From contig NC_134937.1 in NCBI RefSeq assembly GCF_051020765.1, positions 14,934,947 through 14,998,946 of the forward strand: DNA of 64,000 nt, read 5' to 3'. The position numbers and the translations under genes were made by a program. The first letter of the stretch is position 1. Every line of letters starts with the position of its first letter. This stretch comes from Lasioglossum baleicum. Taxonomy: Eukaryota; Arthropoda; Insecta; Hymenoptera; Halictidae. A model generated the notes under the pieces. That model saw only the letters and a list, made by a program, of their open reading frames with translations. It did not search any database and was not told the origin of the DNA. Shown here in pieces: positions 1 to 12,287 of the stretch.

Positions 1-205
1 CCCCGTGGAGCTTTGCCCCACCTCCTCCGAAGGTGGGGGTAGCGAAGTCACGCCCTCTCACCGCGTCATAGCTCCCAGGACCACTCCCTACGCTCCCTAG
101 GGCAAGCAGCGTAGTTCATCCCTACTTTGCAGTCACTTACATAACCCAGAATAATCGCAGTGTCATTGTTTCCAAAAATAACGTTAGCCGAACATCATCT
201 TCCAG
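1..205 (+). other. intron (3' part) of tweety gene
   Basis: Non-coding sequence ending in a polypyrimidine/AG acceptor at 204-205 directly before the first recognisable tweety exon. It has a small GC-rich inverted repeat around 15-38 (CCCCACC...GGTGGGG) but no coding potential. The upstream exons of the gene lie outside the window. Confidence 0.6.
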
Positions 206-3200
206 ATTCTCTGTGTTCGGTCTGTTCGCGGTGATAGTGTCATGGCTAATGGCCTCGCTGTACCTGGCAACATCGGTGGCGTTAGGCGACCTATGCGTCT
301 CCCCGGACGGCTACCTAACCAGAGCTGTACCCTCCACACTGGCCTCAGGAGTTTTGTCTTATTACACCCACTGCGAGAATACACGCAGCAACCCGTTCAC
401 TCAGAGACTGCAAGACGGCCAGCGTACCGTTAAGGACATGATTCAGAACCTGAACCAGATCACAATGCTCGCATTGCAGTTGTTCAAGGACCAGAAGGTA
501 CAACCGAAGCTGAGCAGCCTGGAGACTCATGTGAACACCGCAGACAGACTGATCTCGGGCCTGGCTACGTTGCTCGACTGCAAACCTCTTCACAAGCAAT
601 ACGTTCATGCTGCCAAGAGCCTGTGCCATTTGGGGCTGTAAGTCTACGATGATTTTGCAAACTTGTTGTAAGCTATCAGCGGAGATAGATATAGTATAGA
701 GTCACCACAGATGAAAAATAGGGTTTAAGTGTAGAAGGTAAACTGGCAGCTTCAGTTTAGCTAGGACTTGCTGATTAGGAATTTCGAGATTGTCAATGCA
801 CCTCACAGAATAATTTGTATTAATGAATACTCATGAATCCCTCAGGTATGGATTGACCTTCATGTTGCTGGCGAGTCTAGCAGCAGGCCTCTTCTTCACC
901 GTGTTGGTTTGGGTGGACTCCCACACCTGGATCTACATACGGAAACGGTGAGTGTGCATATCTAATCACTCGTCCGATCCAGCTGTCCCACATTGGTCTA
1001 AGGTGCAGTTCTAACTGACGAGGGAGCACACCGAATCCAGAGACGCTAATTTTAATCAAACATGTGTGAGGAATCATGTCTGCGGAACAATATTCGACTC
1101 ATGCTTTTGCTATCGTCGATCGTACATGTCGAAGTTAACTTCTCTGTTAAAAATCAGACATTTCATATGTGACAACGTTTTTCAATTTCTGCTTAAACTC
1201 GTGTTGCTTAACTGGAACTGAATTTTAAACCATTGTGGTCGTCCGGAGGGTGCGGTATGATTGATGACGAGTTTGTTCTAGAAGAGATTACCACCAAGTG
1301 GACGAGCAGGACCCGTACCTTCCACCGTCAGCAGCCTCGCAGGCGATAGCAGCGCGGACCCTTCGAGGCCAAGGGTCGTACCCGCCTACAGCCCCTTCTC
1401 TTTATCCGAATGCTCATGGCACTCAAAATATCATTAAGCAGCCTCTCTTGCTAACGCCGCCCCCGCCGTCCTACGCTACTGCGACTGCTCGAGCACGTCA
1501 GCTGCACGAGAGCATGTTAAAGTTTGTGCATGAGTCTTTTTTATTCGGTTTTCATTTCTTAGCCGCCTTTAATCTTTGTCGCGGAAAGCCTCTGCGTTCA
1601 ATTAGACAATTAGTTCAACTAGTCCTAGGTCAGTGTAGCTGCTGATGAACATCCTTCAGATGATATAGTACATCTTATGCTACCAACTCCTGAAGACAGC
1701 GCGACAAAGATTGAACACTAAAGAGTAGACTGCGGATTTTATGCATTTATAATTTATACCAATAACGAGTTGGTCTAATTTAAAACTTTATTAATTGTTT
1801 GCAATTTAGCACACAGGTTTTGCACTCTAATTTCACCTTTTTGCAAATCTAATTCTACCTTTGACAAATAAAGTATTTTCACATCAAATACTTATCTAAA
1901 TTTTAAAAATGAAGGTATACTTCGCTGTACCCTCCTGTTAAGTCACATTCAAGTGTAATTAATTTTAAGTATTCTTAATGGGTGAAATTGATTTGCAAAA
2001 GGATGAATTTTGCAAAATCTGTAAGATCATTAAAGAAGAAGAAAGAAATTTCAATTTGCCTTCTGCTTCTTGCAATTGGTCAAAACAATTTTCATTTCGC
2101 ATAAAGATCCGCAGTCTATGAAAGAGCTGTGTGAGGTTTACTGATACTAATCTCGTAGTACAAGGGACTGAATTTTCTATAGGCAACTCGTCGATGGTCC
2201 TCAATTTTATAGAAACATATTTTCAGAGAAATATATCCTTGTGAGTTTCTATGTCTCGCAATTAATGCGAACAATGTTTATTTCGCATTTATAGTAATGA
2301 TATTAGTCATGTTAAAATTGAGAGCCACCGTGTAGAGAGATAAACATTGTCTCCTTTTTTATAATTGCTAAAGAATTGAAGACTTGATGTGAGGTACACA
2401 GATGTTCGCAATAACAAGACCTTGTTGGTTTACAGAGCTTTCGACAAAGCATATGTGTTACATCAAATCTTTATTTAAACATTCGCTTAATAGACAATGT
2501 ACATTTCTTTATTGATCTTTTATGTGAGTTGATTTATACTATTGTTAACAGTGTGCTGGACGGATTCAGTTATAGTTTACAATGTGACTGATCAGTGTCG
2601 ATAGATATCGTCTTCAGGGTTTGAATGTCGCTTTAATTGTGCCAGCAGAACACATAACATACAACAGTACAGTTATTGATCGTCATTCTTAAACGAATCA
2701 CAAATTGCCGTAGAAAAAATAAACAAAAGTATCCCATCTCGAATACTAAAGGGGAACAATAACTGTATCGTAGGTATAGATGTTTTTACGCAGCAACGTT
2801 GAATGTCGAATTTCTATTAAAATTTTTCTAGTAACATTTGTTCAAGATATTTTCGATCGATGTTTAAAAACGAAACATTCAGAGATAGAGCTAGTGCGCT
2901 TCCGTGCGTGTTTATACAATTTATATATATATATATTTCTGTTTTTAGAGTGTTCTATGATAAACAGAATGATATCACGCGGAATGTCCTGAGAAAATAA
3001 GAGACACAGAGTTAGATATCAGAGAGAACCGTCCGAGAGAAAGATAATGCTGCAACTTTGTTCGTTTCGGTTTCCGGTTTACAGAGGTGGGGGTGTTAAC
3101 GGGAGCGGAGGAGGCGGGGATCACAAATCGTCTCAGCATAATCAGCAGTCGGCAGGTGGACGAGCTGAGCACCGTTCTGGACTCGGAGATCAACCTGGCC

Positions 3201-4279
3201 AGTACGCGACTCTGAGCAAACAGTGCAAGACACTAGAGTCTAGTGATTTTTACTGAGGGCACGCCCCCGCAGGGCCCGGTAAGAACTTATGACCATCATC
3301 AACTCTCCAGAGCTGAGGAAAACAGACAATTACATTCTCCAACAAATTCTAACTCTAACAATCATGAATCAATTTACACTTTGCCCCATGAAGTAGAAAA
3401 TTGTGCTGTTCGAATCGTGATCGAAGCAGATCGGAAGTAGAACATTTTTTTATCAGATGTAACATGGTATCAAGAGAGCTTCCACAGCAATTTTTTTGTC
3501 GACTCTATTTTTCTTGATTTTTCAAGGTCACCTTTCAGTTTCAAGACGAATTTGGTAAGTATCATATGATATTGTTGTATAACATGAAAATGTTGATGTT
3601 ATATAACAAAAATAATTGCTCTTTCTCTGCTGATCACGATTCGTGGTTCACTCTGTATAACAGTCTCCCATTGGTTATCAAAATGTGTTGTTGTTGGACA
3701 GCTCTGGAGGAAACGTCGACGACCATAAACGCTCATAAACGAGCAGAATCTGTACAATTGACGGAAGAACTTGAAATTGCAGGTAGAGAACCACCTTGGA
3801 CCCCGAGCGTGGCGTCTTTCACCGGAACCCTGTCTCACAATTCGCACGGACCCGCGCACCTGGCCACATTCCAGGACTCCCGGAAGACGCAGACGCTGGA
3901 CCCGAAGAATCTGGCGAACCTGAAGAGAGGTCCTACGCCAGCCTGGAACCAGAATCGCCCGCTGCCCCCGAACCCCAGCAACCAGCCTACGTGGGAGTTC
4001 GAATCGCGGTCTCAGACCAACATGAATCAGTTCCGGTCGCTGGTACGCAACAAAGCGCCTAATATCCGTATCCAGGACCAAATGCAGGATCAGGTCCGGA
4101 CGTTGGACAGGAACTTCACCAGGAACCAGTTCAACGGAGCCGCACAGGGCAGCGCAGTGCCCAACATGTACGGTACATACAATAGAGCACAGTCTAGACA
4201 AGATAACAAGACCACTGTGGCCACGCTTAGCCAAGTACAGGGCAGCGACCCTAACTTGTATGCCGTCACGGAACTGTAA
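206..4279 (+). CDS. tty: tweety homolog (TTYH family anion channel), 3' part of gene
   Basis: Partial gene; the 5' exons lie before the window. Exons seen: 206-637, 846-947, 1282-1521 (the end could also be 1515, both in phase), 3085-3278 and 3702 or 3783-4279. The first carries a membrane segment (VFGLFAVIVSWLMASLYLAT), then the extracellular loop with Cys residues and a conserved-looking GDLCVSPD. The second holds the last membrane helix (FMLLASLAAGLFFTVLVW) ending in IYIRKR. The third is the cytoplasmic tail (VDEQDPYLPP, then a proline-rich part with PPPPSY). TTYH proteins are plasma-membrane proteins reported as volume- or calcium-regulated anion channels. Frame in exon 3085-3278 reads YATLSKQCKTLESSDFY and then meets TGA at 3254-3256, but the exon continues to a strong GTAAGA donor whose phase fits the next exon, which ends at TAA 4277-4279. 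The annotated end may therefore be 3256 (short form) or 4279 (extended form). Confidence 0.85.
1726..2119. mobile_element. TA-flanked MITE, family A, copy 1
   Basis: Begins TAGACTGCGGATTTTATGC and ends with the inverted GCATAAAGATCCGCAGTCTA. Lies in the tweety intron between the 1282 exon and the 3085 exon. At 394 bp it is about twice the usual 200 bp of the family, so the middle probably holds extra DNA. Terminal TA suggests Tc1/mariner-type mobilisation. Confidence 0.75.
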
Positions 4280-7200
4280 TCTGGCCACCTAGCCGTGTAA
4301 ACTGCCGCGCTGTAATTAGGGTCCATGAAGCTTCTTGCGAGGAACTTCTGCCTACGTCAGTTATCGATTTTGGTGAGTCTCTGCGCATTTATGGTTCGGT
4401 AAATAATATTTGAATTGTGTACCTGTAGAGTTTAGGGGATGAAATTACCTCTTGAAGTAAAGTATCCCTTAAACCTAAGTATCCACCGATCGCAAAATGT
4501 GTTAAGCCAAAAGTTCGGATTATGAACGTGCAGAGTATTATCAGAATTAGTGATTGACGTTTGGCTGATGTTTCTTCTCAGTCCTTTGCAATCTAGCTAA
4601 TTTGAAATGACAGGACTGAAACCTTTTAATTAGAAAAGCTTTTTATCTGACACTTCTCAGATCACGTGAAACATTTTAGTTTGAATAGAACGTTGCTTCG
4701 AGATCCAACAAGGGATTTTAGTTTCGAAGATTTTGATTTTAATTCTGAGAACGGTTAATCGTTTGTTCTTTTAAACGTAACGTTCGCTGAAAGTCGAAGG
4801 ATTTCATGGACCCGCGCCAACGATATCATCGCATTCGAGAAACTTCATCAGGAGTCGTGTTCCGCATCTTTTTTACGGTTTACGTGCGTATTTCCAATAT
4901 GCATTTCGTTTTTTTATAAAGTATACCCGAAGAAAAGCTCAATTATCATTTGGTACACTTTTTGATATGGCGGGATTTATATACGTTTAAACGTAAGTTT
5001 ACGAAATTTCGGAGTTTTATACGATTCGGAGAGGCGAACTGGGTGATTTACACCTTCGCGATTCTCTTGAAAGAGTCTCGAGGGAATCTGGAGGCGCGTG
5101 CCGACGCGTCCTCTACTTTTATAGAAAGTTTGCACACGTTGGGAGCTGTCCCAACTGTTTCTTCTCAATCAAAATGAGGAATCCGGTTGCTTTTTGGCAA
5201 CGTTTTCGAATTTCACCGGGTACGGTGACGAGTGGCGACAGGATTAGAGGTCTGCGGTTGATGTGAGAGGAAAAATGGGGGCGAAAGAGATGCTTGATAA
5301 GCGAGGAGATGGATTTTGCGTTGTAAAAATTCGCGTAGAGGTCGCCGAGAACGGGCGGGAGTTCATTAGCTATTGATAACCGAAATACATTTAGATTAAT
5401 GATATTGTATGGAAATTTTCTGTGGAAATATTGCGAGTAAATAGAACGATCCCTCTTCTTGCCATCGTTCACACGAACGTTCGAACAAACCAGAAAGAGA
5501 AAGACCTGCGTGATGGTTTCAAGAAGAAGGATCTTGTATATCCGAGATTTTGTACTTGTATATCGTGTACAGTAATTATATCATTTTATGTTAGCCTATA
5601 TTCTGTAAATGATCGTTGCTTCTCGACTAAGAGGCACACGAACGATGAAACAGACGGAAGAAGCTGGATAATTAGAAAATGATGGTCATCGTTGTATTTA
5701 TTGCTTGTTAGTTTCTCAGTTCTCAAGACTATGAACACGAGGATGCACAAGGTCTAGCGTCTAGATTTGCCTATCGAGTGTGTAGCTCGCCATGTTTGAA
5801 CTTATTCCGGTGGGAGATCTCCTGTTAGCTAATTATAGTCGGAGTCGTTGGACTTCGAATTCGTTTTAAGTAAACAATTTCTAGCGGTTTAGGTTGATGC
5901 TGTCGAGATCTACGTGTTTGCTATGTATCAGCTTCGTAGCTCGTGTAGTTCTCAAATGATTGAACGTTAAAATCGCGAGGCGAGGGCAAGTTTCTTACGA
6001 ACGACACCATGACAGTTTCCGAGCCTACTCGCTTACAGATTTTACTAAAATCATTTGGAAAGCTTGGTTTATCTTTTTGTGAAACAATTCTTACGATTTT
6101 AGATTCACAAGGAATCGTAGCAACTATTAATTGATTCTTCTTTTATGTTTATGTACTTGTGCAATCTCAAAACATTAAATTTAGTGTTTCAAGCACACTA
6201 TCGCACAGGTGCCGTTTACACCATCAAATATCTGTTTTGCATTGAAGTAGTTATTTCCATGTTCCAAGTTCCATGTAAACAGTTATGTAGAAAATGAAGT
6301 GCGAGTAACTGAAGGTTAATAATTATAATCGTTGGAGTGATCGATGTACGGGGCCAGGATCGAACTGTGGTCAGACAGATTTTAATATTGAATTCTCTGC
6401 ATAGTCTTTGGCAAAGTTTCGCTGATGTTCATGGAAAGTATTAGACACACGAGCGACTGACAGAATAACCGAAAGGCGCCTAATGGGCTGAAATGGAAAA
6501 CCACCATTTTCTCATCCCAGGGAGATCTCAAACTTAGCGAGATATACACGGGAACAGTTTTAATCCTTTATACGAGCCGTTCTTAAAGGATGTTGATGGT
6601 GTCCCAGCTTTCGGTTTAGAATTTATCGTTAAGTGGATCACTTCTGATGGCCTACCACTTGTCTTTTACGATTAGTTTTCCTATAATAAGCTTGTTAATA
6701 CTTTGTCATACGAACTCCATTCCTATATAGTCGATTTGCGTTCATTTTTTATATCGAGTGATATTGTTGTACCGCTCTGTAGGGGGTTGAATTTTTAATC
6801 GATATTTACACGAGAACACGAAACCACAGGAAAAAAACGCGATACGTAATTACCACAGACCAGGGACGAGTAAAATTTTCTTCGAGTTGATCATTGACTA
6901 AACATACCACGAACGTTCAGTTCTTCAAATAAAATATGTATCACCTTGTTTTCTGAATAAAATGTTTATTTCCGTTTCAATGGTAACACGAAAGAATTCA
7001 TCGATTGTTTCTAAAATGATTTCTATGTTGAAGAAACGATTTTACCCGTCTCTGCCATAAACAACACAGTTTTTATATACTTTTTTACACTTTTACTAAG
7101 CGAGAGAGACGCGCAAACGAGATTTTCATTGATTTGTCTGTGCGAAACATTTGAGTACATATACACTTTACATGTCTCTGCGAGGAATATACTTGATATA

Positions 7201-8635
7201 TTATATATATTATACATATTATATATATAAGAAGTTACCGCACGAAAAACACAGAACGAGTGATATATATATAAATAGATGTATATTTATCAGCGTTAAT
7301 ATTTAAATTTAGTGACGTCGAGCGTCCGAGGAATTTTTACAAAAATGAGAAAAAAAGAAGTACTCTGGCAAACAATAATTATTAACAACCGTTCGCGGAC
7401 CGGGAAAGGATCTAGGAAAAAAAGATGAACGATCTTCGCCGACAGGCAAGCATACGTTTTAAGTACAAAAGCACGGTGGAAAGCGCAAGGAGTCGTGCGT
7501 GCGTCACGTTCGCATCATTTCTCTTGTAAATGACCGAAAATTGTTCTACGACCGTCTGATGTAATCGGTGTCGACTATCCAGCGAAGCATTTTATAGAAT
7601 GTTTTTTCTTTCGGAGAACGCGTTCATAGCAACGCGTTCTCCCCGATGAGCGGAATCATGTTCTTCTTGACACTTTAACTGGCCAGTAAGTCATAGTCCT
7701 TTCGAAATCAAAGATTCATCGTCAGGAGCATCTGGAAGTGTATAATTTTCTTTTAAGTAAAAATTCAACTTTCAATCATTACATTTAAATCTAAATTCAA
7801 TTTCTTCCCTTGATCCAACAATTTTGAATTTCCTCAACTCAATTTGATTAGAGAATGATTAGAGTACTTTCAGATGAACCCTAGGATTATTAATTGACGA
7901 AGAAGTAAAGGGCTATTGTATGACTGCTGTTAGGTAAAGTGTTAGGAACGTGGACGAGCGCTGAAAGAAGAGAACAAAACGTGTAAATTGTATTTTGCAT
8001 TTTTCCTTAAAACTATGGCACTGTCATCGACGAGGAAATATTCCCTCGAAGCTGAGGATGTCGTGCCGGAGAGAAAGCAAAAATACGAGCCGAAGATTGA
8101 ATTATTTGCGGAGCGCAAAGTCTTCCTGTACGACCTGTCGAAGGCCCAACGATCATTCAATGAAGATACAATTTGCAACGAAAGCAGCGGACGACTTTAT
8201 ATTCCGCATTCTATTCATCGAGCGTGTAAATAGAGGGAGAGAGAAAAAAGAGAGAGAGTATGTATGTGAGAAGCATGTATGAAAAATAGAGTAAATGCGT
8301 GAGCGTGATATATGCATATATATCAAACTTTTGAATTTAAATGTTACAAACTTCATTGAGATACGAGTATCGTTCTCCTCTACCGTTTCGTTTTCACGGT
8401 TTCTTCGCTGACACGTTTGAAACGAAACAAAGGAAGATGCGTTTGTGTCCTTTTGCTGATAGGATCACAATTGCGATAACGTGTTTGACCTGTTAACCGG
8501 ATGGTTTCGCACATTTTAATGACCACAGGAACACGATCGATGACGAACCAACAACCGGACATGATTCAACCTGCAATAAATACGGTGCAACGCTGTTATC
8601 AATGCTATCACCTCTGGCAAAAAGTGTTCGACCAA
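4280..8635. other. non-coding block: likely tweety 3' UTR and intergenic DNA
   Basis: No exon chain or recognisable protein on either strand. Several AATAAA-type signals occur (for example near 6927 and 6957), so the tweety 3' UTR may be long. An AT-rich microsatellite lies at about 7196-7230 and a GA-rich stretch at about 8230-8262. A 7988-8233 open frame of 81 codons has no recognisable domain and two competing frames over the same DNA, so it is not called as a gene. Confidence 0.5.
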
Positions 8636-8835
8636 CAGACTGCGGATCGTTATGCAAAATAAAAATGTTCAGCAGCGATTGTGGGCAGCAGGAGTTAAAT
8701 AAAAATTCATTTATCCTCTAATAGTTCTTTACACTTGAAAACAACATAACACTATCTTTAGATTTTTCTAGTTTTCCACTGTTTTATATTTCACCTAGCC
8801 AACTTCTTTATAAATGCATAAAAATCCGCAGTCTA
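8636..8835. mobile_element. TA-flanked MITE, family A, copy 2
   Basis: Left end AGACTGCGGATCGTTATGCA, right end TGCATAAAAATCCGCAGTCTA-like; 200 bp. The left TA has drifted. Interior is AT-rich with no coding capacity. Confidence 0.75.
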
Positions 8836-8919
8836 ATTATAACTTACATATATGTATATTTAATGTAGAAAGTATTCTGCTTCATGTGCAAAATAATATA
8901 TAGATAAAACTCTGATAAT

Positions 8920-9121
8920 TAGACAGCGGATTTGATGCATTTATGACAAAAACGAGTAGATGCATTTGAAAGCAGTGAAACATTAGAAGAGTCTAAAAAC
9001 ACTGTTACATCATTTTCAGCCTAATAAACATATTAAGAAAGAAAACAAAAATTTCTACTTCATCCCGGTTCGTTGCAATTCAAGTAGAGCATTTTGATTT
9101 TGCATAGAGATCCGCTGTCTA
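8920..9121. mobile_element. TA-flanked MITE, family A, copy 3
   Basis: Left end TAGACAGCGGATTTGATGCA, right end GCATAGAGATCCGCTGTCTA; about 202 bp. It sits only 85 bp from copy 2 but in the opposite orientation judged from the interior (GCATTTATGAC on the left side here). Confidence 0.8.
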
Positions 9122-9841
9122 GTAATAATTCTTTCAATAGGCATAATCGCAATACGGAAGGGCCATTTTCTGCCAGGGGTGGTACAGTACAATTGAATGA
9201 AAGAAATCTTTATCTAAATAAATAGGGGATACGAAGGACAGAGACTCATCATCCCCGGTTGATAGGTTGAGTCTTTCCGCACGGAGTTCGTCGACATTCA
9301 TCGACGTGGGTTGAAAACGAGAAACAACCCACGTCGACCGTAGGAGCAAACGTTTCAATCCCGTTGTACATAGTTGTAATATTTATTATAAAAGGAACAA
9401 GAAATAATAAGTGCGGTCATAGCGCGTAGAATAGCGAAAAAACAAACTTACTTAGTTCTAGCCGTTAATCGAATTATAATTATAATTCGTAAGGGTTCGA
9501 TTTCGTGGAGGAGGGGCGGGGTAGGGGGGAGGGACGAAGAGTTCGAACGTCGTCACACCATTACAACTGATCGAAAGAGGAGGATACATCCTAGTCAGTA
9601 ACTAACGAAGCTTTTTACGTTTTTCTTTTTCTTTGTTCGTACACGTTCGACTTTGTCCAAGCGTAATAAATAAAAAAACCAACAAAAAAAGAATACCAAG
9701 AAAATGAACCGGGGATCTCTTGCCAAATTTCGTTTGAACGCGGCTCAAATTCGTTCTTTTGTATGTCTCGTTTCTTAAATATAGAGGGAAGAACATTCGC
9801 CGTATTTCTCCGATAATTGTACTGCAACTCTATTGCTAATT

Positions 9842-10200
9842 ATCAGCGGTATCAATTAAAGACAGAGAGGAGTGTAAGGAGACACGGTCCATTTATTCGT
9901 TGCTTCTCTCCCCTAACTAAATCTAGCCGTACATTCTTTCAGGAATTGAAAACCGATGCGGTCCCACACGACATGATTTCAGTCGATTAATAAATGTAAG
10001 TATAACGTTCCACCAAACCATACAAATTGCTGACATAAATGCGGTATAAATTAAGGACAGAGAGATGAGTGTAAGAAGACATGGTCCATTTATTGCTTCT
10101 CTCCCCTAACAAAATTTATAATTTGTAGACGTGGCGCCACTCGACATGATTTCAATAATGCTCCTCCAAACCATACAAATTGCTCACATGAATTTACTGG
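9842..10200. repeat. two-unit tandem duplication, about 190 bp per unit
   Basis: Unit 1 starts near 9842 and unit 2 near 10036. Both contain a GACAGAGAG block, GGTCCATTTATT, a TTGCTTCTCTCCCCTAAC block, a CGACATGATTTCA block and an ACCATACAAATTGCT block in the same order and spacing. The units differ by scattered substitutions, so the duplication is not recent. No coding potential was seen. Confidence 0.7.
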
Positions 10201-10625
10201 ATTAGAGGCTTGCCGTTGGATTTCTTTGGGATCCCGAAAAATGTCTTAGAACCCCTCAATACCATTTTTGTTCCACTCCTGACATTATGGAATTGAGAAA
10301 TGTGTTCGGCGAAAGTATTACAAACAGTGCCAGCTTACACATGAATTATTTTATTTGATTGTAATATTTTATTACAACAATTTGGTACATAAATATACAT
10401 ACAGCTTAATTTCTTTTTTGTTTCACTTACAATTGTATCTGTCAACAATTTACTGAATACTATGACAATGCGAACATTTTTATCAGTGTCGTTTAAATTT
10501 TGATGGAAGTAGAGTTCCATGTAAAAGTTACGTATCATTAAACAGCAACAATTCTTGCCGTAGATCTAACAATCGGACTGCACAGCGTTTTGGGCCGTTA
10601 GACGACCACAATGCTTCGCAGTAAT

Positions 10626-10780
10626 TAGACAACGGATTTTATGCATTTACGACACAAATGAATAGATGCAATTTAAAACAGTAAAAACATTAGAGGAATT
10701 TTTTTCAGCCTAATGGACATATTAAGAAAGAAAATCAATCATGTAGAAAATTTCTATTTTACATACAGATCCGCTGTCTA
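10626..10780. mobile_element. TA-flanked MITE, family A, copy 4
   Basis: Left end TAGACAACGGATTTTATGCA, right end CAGATCCGCTGTCTA; 155 bp, so internally shortened compared with the 200-bp members. Confidence 0.75.
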
Positions 10781-11170
10781 GTAATCATGCAAGTGTCTCT
10801 TTGGTTAGTTAATTGTTACTTTGATGTCTCATACTATGCGATTAGAATTCATTGTGTCTTGTCGCAACCATTCGTACGTTGTGCTTTAGGAGAGAATCAA
10901 ATTCGTGTCGCTGTGTATGCCATCGTTTTAAACGTAGGCATTTGTTGAGAGGAAGAAAAAAGGAAACAAAACCGTGACTGAAAAGAGAGAGTAATTTTTG
11001 TGGAACATACTCGAAGACACGTGTGCACTTAATGAAGCGTAAAGTTCTATCGCTGATAACTTAGTCACTTGGTTAGAACTTTAACTGTTATTAGTAGATT
11101 GTTACGCACTGAATTGACGAACGTCAAAGTCAATGACTTCCGAGATTGCATGAAGAAATTGGCTTACGAG

Positions 11171-11854
11171 TAGACTGCAGATGTTCAATGCTCGCTTATG
11201 TACATAATAAAATACAATAGTACCTTACAATCAAGGTTTTCGCTTCCTCAACCCTGGATAATTAATCCATCATAAGAATGTCGATTAGAACAGTTGAATG
11301 TTGCGATATCAGATCCTGTTTCCTTATCCTTATTCCTTAATCCTGTTTCTTTAGACAAATTCGCGATGTTAACGTCGTCATTTCCGCGCGTGGTAGTTTA
11401 GTTATCTACGGTTAATTAAATTCCTATTAAGGGGGTATTCTCCTTTCCAGGATTGCAAGGGTGCGGGATGCGCCTTCTCATTTCTCAATACTGCAAAGAT
11501 GGGGTTTTTCAGCAATTAAAAGCGCTAAATGAAAGATCAATCTAGACCACTGTTTCCCTCAAAAGTACAACTTTTACGTTAACGTGGCGAAATTTGCATT
11601 ATTCGCCAGAATATAGTTATCGCAGCTTTATGAAAATAGCTACATGCAAAAGTAGGCCACTTTGGGATACTTGCACGCTAGATTAATCTTTTATCTAGCG
11701 ATCGTGACTACGGAGAAGTCCCATCCAGAACACCCCCTTAAAGGAAACGAATTATTACACATAATCGTATAAAACAGAAAAATGAAGATCGAAACTGAAG
11801 TTACGTATCAAAAGCAGAAACAATATAAAAATATTCTGGAGCATCCGCAGTCTA
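11171..11854. mobile_element. TA-flanked MITE, family A, copy 5, interrupted
   Basis: Left end TAGACTGCAGATGTTC, right end GAGCATCCGCAGTCTA. The 684-bp span includes a separate TTAA-flanked element at 11431-11737. Without that insert the copy would be about 373 bp, close to copy 1. Confidence 0.65.
11431..11737. mobile_element. piggyBac-like (TTAA) MITE, family B1
   Basis: Flanked by TTAA at 11427-11430 and 11738-11741. Ends are inverted (GGGGGTATTCT on the left; AGAACACCCCC on the right). The 307-bp interior has no transposase. A related sequence occurs at 38333-38735. TTAA target duplication is the hallmark of piggyBac-type insertion. Confidence 0.8.
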
Positions 11855-12057
11855 TTTAGCATAACAAACTGCTGCCTATTGTGCTGCAAGAACGAGAGAC
11901 AGTACCGAGATACTTGCTATCGGATCAGTCTAATAAGTACACAAGCCACATTCGACAGACCAGAGCTCCCGGCAAACTAGAACCTCGCACAAAAAAACAG
12001 GTGAAGAGAGAATAGAATGCGGTCGATGGGACATGATGAAGAAGTAACGTAAAATAC

Positions 12058-12063
12058 TTTATT
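12058..12063 (-). terminator. probable poly(A) signal of PDXDC1
   Basis: AATAAA on the minus strand, about 225 bp beyond the PDXDC1 stop codon at 12288-12290. It is the first canonical signal seen downstream of the gene. Confidence 0.5.
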
Positions 12064-12287
12064 CAGAATAGAATGACAAAAGTAATGGCGTGTTTACCTC
12101 GATCGAGTTACCAAGCTCTTCGACGCATGCTTTTAGGGACTAATGCTTTGCTCTGCGAGTGTAAACTGTTTAGCGTCAGCGGGGGAAACGTTTCGATCGT
12201 TTCGCTCTTAGTGTTCGTCCGCCACCGAGTCCACCGGACTTGGCTGTAAGAGTTTCTCTGTTGATGAACGGTGTCTCGTCTTCTTTA

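Noticed and set aside
3599..4288. 229-codon minus-strand frame
   Set aside because: Antisense shadow of the GC-richer last tweety exon; no domain and no splice chain.
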